The notes beneath the pieces were generated by a model that was not told the origin of the DNA, did not search any database, and worked only from the letters and a program-made list of their open reading frames with translations. Position numbers and translations under genes: made by a program. Shown one piece after another: positions 7,768 to 16,281 of a DNA stretch of 51,292 bases. Each line of letters begins with the position of its first letter. The stretch's first letter is position 1. Origin of the DNA: Modestobacter caceresii (GTDB taxonomy: Bacteria > Actinomycetota > Actinomycetes > Mycobacteriales > Geodermatophilaceae); contig NZ_JPMX01000077.1 in NCBI RefSeq assembly GCF_000761485.1, forward strand, positions 64,752 through 116,043, in the 5' to 3' direction.

Positions 7768-9489
7768 GTGAAGTTGAGCAAGCGCACTTCCATGCTCATC
7801 GCGACCGGGCTCACCGGTGCGATGGCGCTCTCGGCGTGTGGTGGTGGCAGCGACGACGGCGAGGGCGGCGGCGAGGCCAGCGGCGGCTCGGGTCGCGTCG
7901 TCTTCGGCGAGTCCACCGACTTCCCGGAGAACCTCTACCCCAACATCGCCGCGGGCAACGCCACCTCGGTGGCCAACGTCCTCATCAAGGTGCTGCCCTC
8001 GGCCTACCAGGTCCAGCCCGACTTCACCGTCGAGTACAACGACGAGCTGTTCACCAGCGAGCCGGCCCTCGAGGAGACCGACGGTCAGCAGGTGAACACC
8101 TACGAGATCAACCCGGACGCGGTCTGGAGCGACGGCACGCCGATCACCGCCGACGACTTCGAGTTCACCTGGCGGGCCAACCGCAGCGGTGACCCGGCCG
8201 ACGACGGCTGCCCCGCGGTCCTGTCGACCACCGGCTACGAGCTGATCTCCTCGGTCGAGGCGGGCGAGGACGAGAACACCGTCGTCGTCACCTACGAGAC
8301 CCCGTACGCCGACTGGCAGGGCCTCTTCGAGAACATCCTGCCGGCCCACCTCATGGACGCCGAGGACGCGGCTGCGGTGTGCGAGACGATCACGGCGGGA
8401 TGGCCGATCGCGGAGGGCCTCCCGGAGAACATCTCCGGTGGTCCGTGGCAGGTGTCGAACGTCGACGCCGGCGCGCAGGTCATCGTGCTGACCCCCAACC
8501 CGGAGTGGTGGGGCGACGGGCCGAACCTCGAGCAGCTGATCATCCAGAACATCGGCAACGACCCGACGACCGCCGTCCAGGGCCTCTCGTCCGGTGAGCT
8601 CGGGGTCATCTACCCGCAGCCGCAGCTCGACCTCGTCGAGCAGGTCCAGGCCCTCGAGCCGAACGTCGAGAGCGAGATCAACTTCGGTCTCACCTTCGAG
8701 CACGTCGACCTCAACACCCAGGACCCGCACCTCGCGGACCCGCTGGTGCGCCAGGCGTTCGCGATGGCCCTGGACCGCGAGGAGATCGTGGACCAGACCG
8801 TCGGGCAGTTCTCGTCCGACGCGCAGGTGCTCAACAACCGGATCTGGCTGAACACCCAGCCGGAGTACGAGGACACCGCGCCGGACGAGGTCAAGAGCCA
8901 GAACGTCGAGATGGCCCGCCAGCTGCTGGAGCAGGCCGGGTACACCGCCGGGCCGGACGGGTTCTACACCCACCCCGAGCGCGGGCCGCTGAACATCCAG
9001 ATCGACACCACGGAGAACAACCCGCTGCGGCAGACCACGATCGAGGTCATGATCCCGCAGCTGGCCGAGGCCGGGATCAACGCGTCGTTCAACGCCAACC
9101 CGGACATCTTCGCCGGTGCCGAGCAGCCGACCTCCCTGGAGGGCGGCGGCTTCCAGGCGGCGCTCTTCGCCTGGGTCGGCAACCCGTTCGTCAGCTCGAC
9201 ACAGTCGATCTACGGGTCCCCGCAGGGTGACAACATCCAGCAGAACTACAGCCGGATCGGCAACCCCGAGATCGACGCGCTCTTCGCGGAGCTGGCCACC
9301 GAGCCGGACCGTGAGCGGCAGGCCGAGCTGGGCAACCAGATCGACGCCCTCCTCTGGGAGCAGATGGCCACCATCCCGCTCTACCAGAAGCCGACCTTCA
9401 TCGCGTACCAGTCCTCGATCGAGGGTGTGCAGGACAACCCCACCGAGGCCGGTCCGCTGTGGAACTCGGAGACCTGGACGATCGAGTGA
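7768..9489 (+). CDS. Peptide ABC transporter substrate-binding lipoprotein (SBP family 5)
   Basis: A 573-aa extracytoplasmic binding protein for an oligo/dipeptide ABC importer. The signal sequence ends in the lipobox LSAC (Cys at about residue 24), followed by a Gly/Ser/Asp-rich linker, so it is a membrane-anchored lipoprotein. The mature part has family-5 features: YEINPDAVWSDGTPITADDF, then LVRQAFAMALDREEIV and the C-terminal ERQAELGNQIDALLWEQMATIPLYQ. The GTG start is preceded by GAGGAGG at proper distance. It heads an operon with two permeases and two ATPases. A family-5 lipoprotein (LpqW) also sits near mshB in mycobacteria, so a cell-envelope role instead of uptake is a weaker alternative. 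Confidence 0.93.
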   Translation: MKLSKRTSMLIATGLTGAMALSACGGGSDDGEGGGEASGGSGRVVFGESTDFPENLYPNIAAGNATSVANVLIKVLPSAYQVQPDFTVEYNDELFTSEPALEETDGQQVNTYEINPDAVWSDGTPITADDFEFTWRANRSGDPADDGCPAVLSTTGYELISSVEAGEDENTVVVTYETPYADWQGLFENILPAHLMDAEDAAAVCETITAGWPIAEGLPENISGGPWQVSNVDAGAQVIVLTPNPEWWGDGPNLEQLIIQNIGNDPTTAVQGLSSGELGVIYPQPQLDLVEQVQALEPNVESEINFGLTFEHVDLNTQDPHLADPLVRQAFAMALDREEIVDQTVGQFSSDAQVLNNRIWLNTQPEYEDTAPDEVKSQNVEMARQLLEQAGYTAGPDGFYTHPERGPLNIQIDTTENNPLRQTTIEVMIPQLAEAGINASFNANPDIFAGAEQPTSLEGGGFQAALFAWVGNPFVSSTQSIYGSPQGDNIQQNYSRIGNPEIDALFAELATEPDRERQAELGNQIDALLWEQMATIPLYQKPTFIAYQSSIEGVQDNPTEAGPLWNSETWTIE

Positions 9490-9605
9490 CCTGCAGCGTC
9501 ACCCAGTACGGCTGAGCACGACGCAGCACGGCTGAGCTCCACCTGAGCACGACCGCACCACCCGGACCGGCGCCGCCCTCGGCGGCGCCGGCCACCGGCT
9601 GCCGT

Positions 9606-9634
9606 GGCCCCCGGGGAGACCGTTCCCGGGGGTC
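9606..9634 (+). terminator. Hairpin between binding-protein gene and permease genes
   Basis: The arms CCCCCGGG (9608-9615) and CCCGGGGG (9625-9632) pair around a 9-nt loop, with extra wobble pairs outside. It lies 116 bp after the binding-protein stop and may attenuate rather than end transcription. That would give more binding protein than permease, a common arrangement in ABC importer operons. Confidence 0.5.
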
Positions 9635-9735
9635 GCGGTGCGTCCGGACCCAGCACGACCTGCGCGGGTCCGGTGAAGGCACGCTGAACTGGTCGTTCGA
9701 CCGGACGGCTTCCGCTCTCGGCGTAAGGTCACCAC

Positions 9736-10725
9736 ATGTTCTTCTTCACGATCCGGCGTCTGCTCGCGTCGGTCCTCGTGTTGCTGGTCAGCTCGTTCCT
9801 GGTGTTCGCGCTGTGCGCGGCGAGCTTCGACCCGCTGGAGAGGTACTACACGCAGAACCCCCGGCCGCCGGAGTCGTTCTTCAACAACCTCCGCGAGACG
9901 CTGGGCCTGAACGACAACTTCTTCGTCCGGTACTGGCGCTGGCTCTCCGGGGCGGTCACCGGCGACTTCGGCGAGACGATCAACGGCACACCGGTCGTCG
10001 ACCAGCTCTGGCCGCGGCTGCTGGTGACCGGCCGGATGATCATCGGGGCCATCGTGATCGCCATCCTGCTGGCGATCATCGTGGGGGTCATCGGCGCGGT
10101 GCGGCAGTACAAGGCGTCGGACTACACCTTCACCTTCATCGCGTACATCCTCATCGCCCTGCCGACCTTCTGGTTCGCCGCGCTGCTCAAGGAGTACGTC
10201 GCCGGCGGCGTCAACGACCTGTTCGGGCAACAGCTCCTGTACACGATCGGTGAGGAGACCCCGGGGTTGTCGCTGTACGCCTCCGGCTGGGAACTCTGGT
10301 CCGACCGGCTCGGGCACCTGGTGCTGCCCACGGTCAGCCTGGCCGCGCTGTCCTTCGCCGCGTGGAGCCGGTTCCAGCGGGCGGCCATGCTGGACGTGCT
10401 GGGGTCGGACTACATCCGCCTGGCCCGGGCCAAGGGGCTCACCTACCGCCGCACCGTGGTCAAGCACGGGCTGCGCAACGCGCTGATCCCGCTGACCACA
10501 GTGGTCGCGCTGGGCATCGGCACGCTGTTCGGCGGCGCGGTCATCACCGAGACGGTCTTCGTCTGGCACGGCATGGGCGAGTACCTGATCAGCAACGGCA
10601 TCCGCCAGGAGGACATCAACGTGGTGCTGGGCTGGCTGCTGGTCAGCGCCGTCTTCATCGTCGTCTTCAACCTGGTCGCCGACCTCCTGTACGCGGTGCT
10701 CGACCCGCGCATCCGGCTGTCCTGA
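9736..10725 (+). CDS. Peptide ABC transporter permease, DppB/OppB type
   Basis: A 329-aa integral membrane subunit. The N-terminal transmembrane helix (FTIRRLLASVLVLLVSSFLVF) is followed by the typical periplasmic segment with LGLNDNFFVRYWRWLSG and GDFG. The ATPase-coupling EAA loop is at SDYIRLARAKGLTYRRTVVK, then HGLRNALIPL. It forms the channel heterodimer with the product of the next gene, 27 bp downstream. A 246-bp gap with a hairpin separates it from the binding protein. Confidence 0.93.
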   Translation: MFFFTIRRLLASVLVLLVSSFLVFALCAASFDPLERYYTQNPRPPESFFNNLRETLGLNDNFFVRYWRWLSGAVTGDFGETINGTPVVDQLWPRLLVTGRMIIGAIVIAILLAIIVGVIGAVRQYKASDYTFTFIAYILIALPTFWFAALLKEYVAGGVNDLFGQQLLYTIGEETPGLSLYASGWELWSDRLGHLVLPTVSLAALSFAAWSRFQRAAMLDVLGSDYIRLARAKGLTYRRTVVKHGLRNALIPLTTVVALGIGTLFGGAVITETVFVWHGMGEYLISNGIRQEDINVVLGWLLVSAVFIVVFNLVADLLYAVLDPRIRLS

Positions 10726-10752
10726 CCCGGCCCCGCGAGAAGGAACGAGCCC

Positions 10753-11709
10753 ATGGCCACCACTCAGACCACCACCGGACCCGTGGTCCCGGCGACACCC
10801 GGCACCCCCGAGGGCGGCGGGGTCGAGCGCGAGTTCACCGTCAAGGCGCGCAGCCAGCGCCAGCAGATCTTCGGCCGCTTCCTGCGCAACAAGGTGGGCA
10901 TGACCGGGCTGGTCATCTTCCTGCTGCTGCTGGCCTTCGGATTCCTCGGCCCGCTGGTCACCGGTGTCGACTACGCCGACCAGGACAGGGACTTCCAGTC
11001 GGTGCCCCCGGGCACCGCGGGCTACCTGCTGGGCAGCGATGCGATCGGCCGTGACCTGATGGCCGGGATCATGACCGGGGTCCAGCGCTCGCTGTTCATC
11101 GTCCTGCTCTTCGTGGCGATCGCGCTCCCGCTCGGCCTGCTGGTCGGGGCGCTGGCCGGGTACTTCGGCAAGTGGGTGGACAGCGTCCTGATGCGGCTGG
11201 TCGACCTGATCCTCACCGTGCCGCTGCTGGTCGTGCTGATCGTCGTGGCCAGCAACTTCCCGGGCTCCCGCACCCCGCTGGGCGTCGGGATCATCCTGGG
11301 GCTGTTCGGCTGGCTCGACCTCGCCCGGATCGTCCGCAGCCAGTTCCTCTCCCTGCGCGAGAAGGAGTACGTGGAGGCCGCGCACGCGATGGGCGCCTCG
11401 AACGTGCGGATCATCTTCAAGCACCTGATCCCCAACGCGCTGGGGTCGCTGATCGTCTGGACGACGCTGGCCGCCGCCACGGCGATCATCCTCGAGGCCT
11501 CGCTGACCTACCTGGGCTTCGGCGTCAACGGCGCCAACCAGACCTCGCTGGGGCGGCTGGTGTCCGACGGTGTCCAGGCGGCGAGCACCCGCCCCTGGCT
11601 CTTCTACTTCCCCGGCATCACCCTGCTGATCATCGTGCTGTCGATCAACCTGATCGGCGACGGGATCCGCGATGCCTTCGACCCGAGCAACCGCCGCGTG
11701 CGGGCCTGA
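10753..11709 (+). CDS. Peptide ABC transporter permease, DppC/OppC type
   Basis: A 318-aa permease with a cytoplasmic N-terminal tail of about 45 residues and then helices beginning [20 protein letters not shown]. The DppC hallmark [20 protein letters not shown] precedes the core, and the EAA loop is at [20 protein letters not shown]. It partners with the DppB-type permease. The ATG at 10753 has AGAAGGA 9 nt upstream, and the gene ends 8 bp before the next ATPase gene. Confidence 0.93.
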   Translation: MATTQTTTGPVVPATPGTPEGGGVEREFTVKARSQRQQIFGRFLRNKVGMTGLVIFLLLLAFGFLGPLVTGVDYADQDRDFQSVPPGTAGYLLGSDAIGRDLMAGIMTGVQRSLFIVLLFVAIALPLGLLVGALAGYFGKWVDSVLMRLVDLILTVPLLVVLIVVASNFPGSRTPLGVGIILGLFGWLDLARIVRSQFLSLREKEYVEAAHAMGASNVRIIFKHLIPNALGSLIVWTTLAAATAIILEASLTYLGFGVNGANQTSLGRLVSDGVQAASTRPWLFYFPGITLLIIVLSINLIGDGIRDAFDPSNRRVRA

Positions 11710-11717
11710 GGAGCTCC

Positions 11718-13016
11718 ATGTCCACGATCGGGACCACGGGCCCCACCACGTCCGGTGCCACCTCCACGGGCACCATGAACCAGGGCCGGACCACCAGCCT
11801 CCCCGGCTTCGACCCGAACGCGCCGCTGCTGGAGGTCACCGACCTCAACGTCCGGTTCCCCACCGAGGACGGCCTGGTCCACGCCGTCCGCGGCGTCGAC
11901 TACGCGCTGCGCTCCGGTGAGGTGCTCGGCATCGTCGGCGAGTCCGGCTCCGGCAAGTCGGTGACGTCGCTGACGGTGATGGGGCTGCTGCCCGGCTCCG
12001 CCCGGGTCACCGGCTCGATCAAGTACCGCGGTCAGGAGCTGCTCGGGCAGAGCGACCGCAGCATGTCGCGGATCCGCGGCAAGGGCGTCTCGATGATCTT
12101 CCAGGACCCGATGACGTCGCTGGACCCGGTCTACAAGGTCGGCGTGCAGATCGAGGAGACGCTGCGCATCCACGACAAGTCGCTGTCGTCCAAGGCCGCG
12201 GAGGCACGGGCGGTCGAGCTGCTGGAGTTGGTCGGCATCCCCAACGCCGGCGACCGCGTGGACGCCTACCCGCACGAGTTCTCCGGCGGCATGCGCCAGC
12301 GGGTGGTCATCGCGATCGCCATGGCCAACCAGCCCGAGGTGATCATCGCCGACGAGCCGACCACGGCTCTCGACGTCACCGTCCAGGCGCAGATCCTCGA
12401 GGTGCTGCAGACCGCCCTCCAGGAGACCGGCGCCGCGATGGTCATGATCACCCACGACCTGGGTGTCGTGGCCGGGATCGCCGACCGCGTGCTGGTCATG
12501 TACGCCGGGCGGCCGGTGGAGATCGGCAGCGTCGAGGACATCTACTACGAGCCCCGGATGCCGTACACGCTCGGCCTCCTCGGCTCGCTGCCGCGACTGG
12601 ACTCCTCGACCCGTGAGCGGCTCACCCCGATCCAGGGTGCGCCGCCCTCCGTGGTGAACATGCCACCAGGCTGCCCGTTCGCGCCGCGCTGCCCGCTGCA
12701 CATCGCCGAGTGCGACGAGGCCGAGCCCGAGCGCTTCCAGGTCGGCCCCGGTCACACCGCCGCCTGCATCCGCACCGAGCAGGTCGCCGCCGCCCACGGG
12801 CGGGCCGCCGACATCTTCAGCGAGTCCGCCGCCGACGCCACCATGGCGGGCGTACCCGCCCCGGCCGGAGTCGCCGACGCCCAGAGCGACCTGGACGACG
12901 ACGGTCCCGCCGTCCCGCCCGGCGACCAGACCGCGCCCCGGGCGGGTCTGAGCGACGCCGGCACCCAGAGCGTCGTCAGCGCCCCGCCACGCCCCACGAA
13001 CGGAGACCGGGCATGA
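11718..13016 (+). CDS. Peptide ABC transporter ATP-binding protein, DppD/OppD type
   Basis: A 432-aa ATPase that drives peptide import. Walker A is [11 protein letters not shown], the signature is [15 protein letters not shown], and Walker B is [12 protein letters not shown]. The C-terminal oligopeptide-transporter domain has the cysteine pattern [18 protein letters not shown]. The protein has a Thr/Ser/Gly-rich N-terminal tail of about 35 residues and an unusual Ala/Pro-rich C-terminal extension of about 70 residues not needed for the family fold. The start ATG at 11718 has GAGGAG upstream. Its TGA overlaps the next ATG by 4 nt (ATGA). Confidence 0.93.
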   Translation: MSTIGTTGPTTSGATSTGTMNQGRTTSLPGFDPNAPLLEVTDLNVRFPTEDGLVHAVRGVDYALRSGEVLGIVGESGSGKSVTSLTVMGLLPGSARVTGSIKYRGQELLGQSDRSMSRIRGKGVSMIFQDPMTSLDPVYKVGVQIEETLRIHDKSLSSKAAEARAVELLELVGIPNAGDRVDAYPHEFSGGMRQRVVIAIAMANQPEVIIADEPTTALDVTVQAQILEVLQTALQETGAAMVMITHDLGVVAGIADRVLVMYAGRPVEIGSVEDIYYEPRMPYTLGLLGSLPRLDSSTRERLTPIQGAPPSVVNMPPGCPFAPRCPLHIAECDEAEPERFQVGPGHTAACIRTEQVAAAHGRAADIFSESAADATMAGVPAPAGVADAQSDLDDDGPAVPPGDQTAPRAGLSDAGTQSVVSAPPRPTNGDRA

Positions 13017-14077
13017 CCGCCCCCACCACCCAGCGGCCTGCCGACGGCGCGCCCGACCGCGGCGAGCCGATCCTGTCGGTGCGCGGCCTGGAGAAGCACT
13101 TCCCGATCAAGGGCGGTGGCCTGATCAAGCGGACCGTCGGCGCCGTGCGTGCCGTCGACGGCGTCGACCTGGACCTCTACCCCGGTGAGGTGCTCGGCCT
13201 GGTCGGTGAGTCCGGGTGCGGCAAGTCCACGACCGGGCGCGCCATCCTCAACCTCCAGCCGGCGACCGGCGGTTCGGTGGTCTTCGAGGGCCGGGAGATC
13301 GTCGGGCTCAACCGCAAGCAGATGCGCCCGCTGCGCCGGGACATCCAGCTGGTCTTCCAGGACCCCTACGCCTCGCTGAACCCGCGGCTGCCGGTCTTCG
13401 ACATCGTCGCCGAGCCCATGATCATCCACGGGCTCACCAAGGACGAGGCCGACCTGCGCTCCCGGGTGAAGGAGCTGGTGGAGACCGTCGGGCTGAACCC
13501 GGAGCACACCAACCGGTACCCGGCCGAGTTCTCCGGCGGGCAGCGGCAGCGCATCGGGATTGCCCGTGCGCTGGCCCTGCAGCCCAAGGTGCTGGTCCTC
13601 GACGAGCCGGTGTCGGCGCTGGACGTCTCGATCCAGGCCGGCGTCATCAACCTGCTCGAGGACCTGAAGAGCAGCCTGGGGCTGAGCTACCTGTTCATCG
13701 CCCACGACCTGTCGGTGGTCCGGCACATCTCCGACCGGGTCGCGGTCATGTACCTGGGGCGGATCATCGAGATCGCCGACCAGGAGGAGCTGTTCAACCG
13801 CCCGGCGCACCCGTACACGCAGGCGCTGCTGTCGGCGATCCCGCTGCCCGACCCGCGCCGCGAGCGCGCCCGGCAGCGGATCATCATCACCGGCGACGTC
13901 CCGAGCCCGGCCAACCCGCCCTCGGGGTGCCGGTTCCGCACCCGCTGTCAGAAGTTCGCCAACGAGCTCACCGACGGCCAGCGCGAGCTGTGCCTGACCG
14001 TCGACCCGAAGCTCGAGGACCGCGGCGCCGGCCACCTCAACGCCTGCCACTACGCCGAGGTCAAGGCCGTGTTGTGA
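13013..14077 (+). CDS. Peptide ABC transporter ATP-binding protein, DppF/OppF type
   Basis: A 354-aa second ATPase subunit of the importer. It has Walker [16 protein letters not shown], signature [17 protein letters not shown] and Walker [18 protein letters not shown]. The C-terminal domain keeps the paired-cysteine motif GCRFRTRC. It is translationally coupled to the upstream ATPase (ATGA overlap at 13013) and is the last gene of the operon. A strong terminator follows at 14134. Confidence 0.94.
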   Translation: MTAPTTQRPADGAPDRGEPILSVRGLEKHFPIKGGGLIKRTVGAVRAVDGVDLDLYPGEVLGLVGESGCGKSTTGRAILNLQPATGGSVVFEGREIVGLNRKQMRPLRRDIQLVFQDPYASLNPRLPVFDIVAEPMIIHGLTKDEADLRSRVKELVETVGLNPEHTNRYPAEFSGGQRQRIGIARALALQPKVLVLDEPVSALDVSIQAGVINLLEDLKSSLGLSYLFIAHDLSVVRHISDRVAVMYLGRIIEIADQEELFNRPAHPYTQALLSAIPLPDPRRERARQRIIITGDVPSPANPPSGCRFRTRCQKFANELTDGQRELCLTVDPKLEDRGAGHLNACHYAEVKAVL

Positions 14078-14133
14078 GGTCGCGGTCCGGGGAGATCACA
14101 CCGCGGCCAGCTGCCGTCCTCCCGCAGCACTGA

Positions 14134-14169
14134 CTGTCCCCCCGCACCAACGCTGGTGCGGGGGGACAG
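14134..14169 (+). terminator. Strong terminator ending the peptide transporter operon
   Basis: A perfect 16-bp stem, CTGTCCCCCCGCACCA (14134-14149) with its complement at 14154-14169 and a 4-nt ACGC loop, lies 57 bp after the last ATPase stop. Confidence 0.85.
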
Positions 14170-14170
14170 C

Positions 14171-14195
14171 CAGTGATCAGGTCACCTGATCACTG
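14171..14195. promoter_or_regulatory. Perfect 25-bp palindrome upstream of mshB, candidate operator
   Basis: Two 12-nt arms, CAGTGATCAGGT and its exact complement, flank a single central C. Each arm contains the self-complementary hexamer TGATCA. The local sequence is AT-richer than its surroundings and ends 40 bp before the mshB start, abutting the terminator stem. A dimeric repressor site is the simplest reading; a second hairpin of the terminator is the alternative. Confidence 0.5.
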
Positions 14196-14235
14196 CTGGG
14201 CGGGCCGTGTCGGGGCGGGCGGGCCCTCCGGGAAG

Positions 14236-15141
14236 ATGACACCCGTGACTGCTCCACGCCGGCTGATGCTCGTGCACGCCCATCCCGACGACGAGACGAT
14301 CAACAACGGGGCCACGATGGCCCGGTACGTCGCCGAGGGGGTGCACGTCACCCTGCTCACCTGCACGCTGGGGGAGGAGGGGGAGGTGCTGGTGCCCGAG
14401 CTCGCCCAGCTGGCCGCCGACCAGGCCGACCAGCTCGGTGGCTACCGGATCGGTGAGCTGGCCGCGGCGATGGCTGCCCTCGGCGTCACCGACTGGCGGT
14501 TCCTCGGCGGGGCGGGCCGGTACCGCGACTCCGGGATGATGGGGACGGCGGCCAACGACGCGCCCCGCGCCTTCTGGCGGGCCGACCTGGACGAGGCGGT
14601 CGCGCACGCGGTCGCCGTCGTCCGTGAGGTGCGCCCGCAGGTGTTGGTCACCTACGACGAGGACGGCGGCTACGGGCACCCCGACCACATCCAGGCGCAC
14701 CGGGTCGCGATGGGCGCGGTGGAGGCGGCCGCCGACCCGGGCTACCGGGCCGACCTCGGGCCGGCCTGGCAGGTCGCGAAGGTCTACTGGAACGCCATGC
14801 CCCGCTCGGTGGTGCAGCGGGGGATCAAAGCGATGGCCGCCCTGGGGGAGGAGTCGCCGTTCGCCGCGCTGGGCGACCTGGACGAGGTGCCGTTCGCCGT
14901 CGCCGACGACGTCGTCACCACCGAGGTCGACGCGCGCGCCCACGCCGCGCGCAAGGAGGCCGCGATGCGCGCCCACCCGACCCAGATGACCGTGGACGGC
15001 CCGTTCTTCGCACTGTCGAACAACCTGGGCCAGGAGGTGCTGGCCACCGAGCACTACCGGCTCGTCCGCGGGGAGCGGGGCCCGGCCGGGTCGAGCCCGC
15101 AGGGCTGGGAGGACGACCTGTTCGCCGGGCTGCCGGGGTGA
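14236..15141 (+). CDS. mshB: N-acetyl-1-D-myo-inositol-2-amino-2-deoxy-alpha-D-glucopyranoside deacetylase (mycothiol synthesis)
   Basis: A 301-aa zinc deacetylase that removes acetate from GlcNAc-inositol in mycothiol biosynthesis. The LmbE-type metal site is complete, with [13 protein letters not shown] near the N-terminus (Asp and Glu base) and [12 protein letters not shown] around residue 155. Length matches MshB rather than the shorter generic LmbE proteins. The ATG at 14236 is chosen; GTG at 14245 is an alternative that removes three residues. Its stop overlaps the next gene's GTG by 4 nt, the same partner arrangement as mshB and its small neighbour in mycobacteria. A 25-bp palindrome lies 40 bp upstream. 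Confidence 0.92.
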   Translation: MTPVTAPRRLMLVHAHPDDETINNGATMARYVAEGVHVTLLTCTLGEEGEVLVPELAQLAADQADQLGGYRIGELAAAMAALGVTDWRFLGGAGRYRDSGMMGTAANDAPRAFWRADLDEAVAHAVAVVREVRPQVLVTYDEDGGYGHPDHIQAHRVAMGAVEAAADPGYRADLGPAWQVAKVYWNAMPRSVVQRGIKAMAALGEESPFAALGDLDEVPFAVADDVVTTEVDARAHAARKEAAMRAHPTQMTVDGPFFALSNNLGQEVLATEHYRLVRGERGPAGSSPQGWEDDLFAGLPG

Positions 15142-15554
15142 GGCTGCTCCGGCTGCTGGGCTGGTCGGTCGTGGCGGTGGTCGTGTCCGCCTGGCTCGCG
15201 CTGGTCGAGGTGTTCTGGCTGCCCTGGCGGGTCGGCGGGGTGCCGGTGCCGATCTCCCTGCTCGTGGCCGTGGTCGGCAACCTGCTGCTGGTCGACGCGG
15301 CCCGCCGGCTGTCGGGCTCGCGGCTGGTCGCCGTCCTGCCCGCGGTGGTCTGGTTGGCCGTCGCGCTGACCGGCACGATGCGCCGGCCGGAGGGCGACCT
15401 GCTGCTCCCCGGCGGCGGCGCCGCCACGCAGGCGATCACGCTCGGGTTCCTGCTGGTCGGCGTGGTCGCTGCCGCCTTCGCCGTCGGCCGGGCGCTGGGC
15501 GCTGCGCCGGTCAGGCCGGCCGGTGCCGGTAGTGGTAGCGGTGGTGCTCGATGA
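15138..15554 (+). CDS. Small integral membrane protein coupled to mshB
   Basis: A 138-aa hydrophobic protein with about four transmembrane helices ([52 protein letters not shown] and [16 protein letters not shown]). The GTG start overlaps the mshB stop as GTGA. A comparably sized conserved membrane protein follows mshB in other actinobacteria (DUF6113-like; Rv1171 in M. tuberculosis), but its function is unknown to me. Its 3' end overlaps the convergent acetyltransferase gene by 44 bp. Confidence 0.8.
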   Translation: MRLLRLLGWSVVAVVVSAWLALVEVFWLPWRVGGVPVPISLLVAVVGNLLLVDAARRLSGSRLVAVLPAVVWLAVALTGTMRRPEGDLLLPGGGAATQAITLGFLLVGVVAAAFAVGRALGAAPVRPAGAGSGSGGAR

Positions 15555-16263
15555 ACCCCGCCTGCCGGTAGAGCGCCCGGGCTGGGGCGTTCCCCGCGGT
15601 GACCTGCAGGTAGACCGAGTGCGCGCCCCGTTCGGCCGCCCACCGCCCCAGCGCGGCCATCACGGCGGTGGCCAGCCCGCGACGCCGGTGCTCCTCGGCC
15701 ACGGTGACCGCGGTGACCCCCAGCCAGCCGTCGGACAGTGCACCCCGGGCGACCGCCGCCAGCGGGGCCGGGGCCGGGGCGAGCCGCACCGAGGCGAAGA
15801 CGGCGTCCGCGGCGGAGGTGAGCACCTGGCGGGCGACCGGCGGCAGCGCCGCCCCCCGGTGCCGGTAGCCGGCCAGCCAGGCGTCGTCCGGCGTGGGGGA
15901 GAGGTCGACCGGGACGGCGGGCTCGGCCGGCCGGCCGACCGGTGCGGTGAGCACCAGCACGTCCTCGTCCCGGGTCCATCCGGCCGCGTCGAAGGCCGCG
16001 TCGGCGCGCCGGGACTGCACGCCGGGCAGTTGGGCGGACGGCCGGAGCCCTCGGTCGTCGTACCAGCGGGTGACGGCGGCGACCGCCTCCGGCAGCGGCA
16101 GCCCGGGGTCACCGACGACCAGCGCCGAGTTGGCCCGCCCGGTGAAGCCGCCACCGGCGCGCAGCAGCCAGTCGCCCAACCGCTCCTCCGCCAGCGCCTG
16201 CCAGCCACGGGCGGCCAGCAGCTCCAGCTCCGGTACCCCCAGGGGTGAGCGCCGCTGTCCCAT
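15511..16263 (-). CDS. GNAT-family N-acetyltransferase
   Basis: A 250-aa protein with a C-terminal GNAT domain. The acetyl-CoA binding motif A is clear as VTAVTVAEEHRRRGLATAVM, followed by [20 protein letters not shown] typical of motif B. The N-terminal half is a second, degenerate GNAT-like or accessory domain seen in actinobacterial proteins encoded near fdxA. The substrate is unknown. The gene is convergent with, and overlaps by 44 bp, the small membrane protein gene. Confidence 0.88.
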   Translation of the reverse strand: MGQRRSPLGVPELELLAARGWQALAEERLGDWLLRAGGGFTGRANSALVVGDPGLPLPEAVAAVTRWYDDRGLRPSAQLPGVQSRRADAAFDAAGWTRDEDVLVLTAPVGRPAEPAVPVDLSPTPDDAWLAGYRHRGAALPPVARQVLTSAADAVFASVRLAPAPAPLAAVARGALSDGWLGVTAVTVAEEHRRRGLATAVMAALGRWAAERGAHSVYLQVTAGNAPARALYRQAGFIEHHRYHYRHRPA

Positions 16264-16281
16264 GGGGTCGATCCTGCGGTC

